Assembly: GCA_913054495.1 (NCBI GenBank)
Contig: CAJXIY010000020.1
Location: 1 to 35,788, forward strand
Source: an uncultured Gammaproteobacteria bacterium
Lineage (GTDB): Bacteria; Pseudomonadota; Gammaproteobacteria; Pseudomonadales; Pseudohongiellaceae
DNA: 35,788 bases
Reading direction: 5' to 3'
Under the pieces are notes generated by a model that saw only the letters and a program-made list of their open reading frames with translations, was not told the DNA's origin and made no database searches. Below, one piece after another: positions 34,824-35,788 of this stretch (positions are counted from its first letter, which is position 1; each line of letters opens with the position of its first letter). A program made the position numbers and the translations under genes.

Positions 34824-35788
34824 TTAGGTGGTGTCGATTCCCGCCACAGAACCCTCCTCAGTCGGCGAAAGCTCAGCTGCGACCCTGTCGCGCTTATTGA
34901 ATAGTGAGCCCAGCGCTAAGCCGGTGGCAGCCCACACCGCGGCCAGACCCGCGCCAATGACCGCCATCGCCGCCATACCGAAGCCTATTCCATCGGTGAG
35001 CAAGGCAAAGGCCGAGGACCAGAGCGCATCGCCGCCACGATAGATAACCACATCCACCACCGGCTTAGCCTTGAAACGGCTTTCCCGGGATATGGAGGTG
35101 AAGAGCATCTCCCGGGCGGGGCGGGTTATGCCATAGTTCCCTGCCTGTCTGGCTACCTGCAGCGCCAGCAGCACCGTGAGGATCGGGGCGAATGCCAGAA
35201 TTAGCAAGGCGACACTCATGAAGGCGGGCACCAGCGCCAAGGTGATCGGCATTCCCAAGCGTGTGGCCAGCCTGCTGGTGGCAAAAAAACCGAGTGCGAA
35301 GGTGAGGATATTCACCACCAGGGCGAGATTGGCCAATATCTCCGTGCGTTGATCCCGGTCAAAGGCACGCAGTAAATTGGTCTGTTCAAAATAGGCAAAT
35401 GAGCTTATCGCGGTGTACAGCAAGATAAAGGCTGCAATCCCGATCAGGTAGGGACTGTTAAAAAATTGCTTGAATCCCTGCAGCGGATTGCCCCCAATTT
35501 TTAGCGACGAGGGGTCGACGGCAAGCCGCTCATTATCAAGCTCCACCCGCTTCAAATGCTGCAAATAGAAAATAATGGGAAGCGGAATCAACATGATCAA
35601 CGCCGCAGCCGGCATCAATACCTCTGCGCCCACAGTTTGAGCCACGATGGAAGCGATTAAGGGACCCATGATTGCGCCGGCGCTGGCGCCGACAGTTATG
35701 ATGCCAAAAAGCCGCTTGGACTGCTCCTGGTTAAAGAGGTCAGCCATAAAACTCCAGAATACCGACAGGTGAAACAGGCTGAACAGAC
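34824..35788 (-). CDS. MFS / nucleotide-translocase-like transporter, N-terminus outside window
   Basis: The frame is open to the right edge of the window, and the residues before the internal ATG at 35747 (LFSLFHLSVFWSF) continue a membrane helix, so the gene starts beyond the window. Visible part: some eight helices, SKRLFGIITVGASAGAIMGP, and late VARQAGNYGITRPAREMLF and DVVIYRGGDAL. These segments match a group of MFS-type proteins related to ATP/ADP translocases that occurs in many free-living bacteria. The substrate is unknown; energy-parasite-type ATP import is not implied. Inner membrane. Confidence 0.75.
   Translation of the reverse strand, partial: LFSLFHLSVFWSFMADLFNQEQSKRLFGIITVGASAGAIMGPLIASIVAQTVGAEVLMPAAALIMLIPLPIIFYLQHLKRVELDNERLAVDPSSLKIGGNPLQGFKQFFNSPYLIGIAAFILLYTAISSFAYFEQTNLLRAFDRDQRTEILANLALVVNILTFALGFFATSRLATRLGMPITLALVPAFMSVALLILAFAPILTVLLALQVARQAGNYGITRPAREMLFTSISRESRFKAKPVVDVVIYRGGDALWSSAFALLTDGIGFGMAAMAVIGAGLAAVWAATGLALGSLFNKRDRVAAELSPTEEGSVAGIDTT

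Overview
This window is a contiguous stretch of gammaproteobacterial chromosome made almost entirely of housekeeping and metabolic genes, without phage, CRISPR, integrase, transposase, rRNA or tRNA genes that I can recognise. The block proA-nadD-rsfS-rlmH-mrdA-rodA-rlpA-dacA-ybeD-lipB-lipA has the Pseudomonas-type order. With the FabY-type ketosynthase, class I fumarase, Hpf and GreB, it suggests a Pseudomonadales/Cellvibrionales-like lineage. Two sodium-coupled transporter families (NSS and NhaC) fit a marine or saline life, but this is inference.

Layout. 1-1759 (+): 3' part of a 7TMR-DISM histidine kinase, broken by a -1 frameshift at a T7 run and lacking the usual H-box histidine. 1775-5364 (-): DUF2164, Tat-exported HAD dehalogenase-like protein, NSS transporter, secreted cyclophilin. 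5639-8437 (+): YegD-like Hsp70 and a sterol-desaturase-family membrane oxygenase. 8438-8821: non-coding, with a 146-bp imperfect inverted repeat and an 18-bp perfect palindrome. 8822-20235 (-): a wall-elongation, lipoate and ribosome-maturation cluster, carrying a 145-bp MITE-like element between ybeD and lipB. 20460-21929 (+): NhaC antiporter. 21934-23903 (-): truncated DUF523/DUF1722 protein, GIY-YIG protein, MBL hydrolase. 24177-28252 (+): serA-serC and dinB-greB. 28327-30850 (-): DUF1244, hpf, VanY-like peptidase, secreted MBL hydrolase. 31203-33128 (+): fabY. 33170-34696 (-): fumarase. 34824-35788 (-): transporter cut by the window end.

Functionally, PBP2 and RodA build the lateral wall, RlpA and DacA trim it, LipB/LipA make and attach lipoyl groups, RsfS/RlmH act on the ribosome, and NadD/ProA supply NAD and proline. 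SerA and SerC are two consecutive steps of serine synthesis.

I found no convincing new multi-gene system. The most unusual material is non-coding: the 146-bp folded element at 8551-8696, the MITE that supplies the ybeD stop codon, a short dispersed motif family (TAGGR..CTCTRA) confined to gaps between genes, and a 14-bp-period tandem array ahead of dinB. On the coding side, the decayed kinase and the truncated DUF1722 domain deserve a second look.
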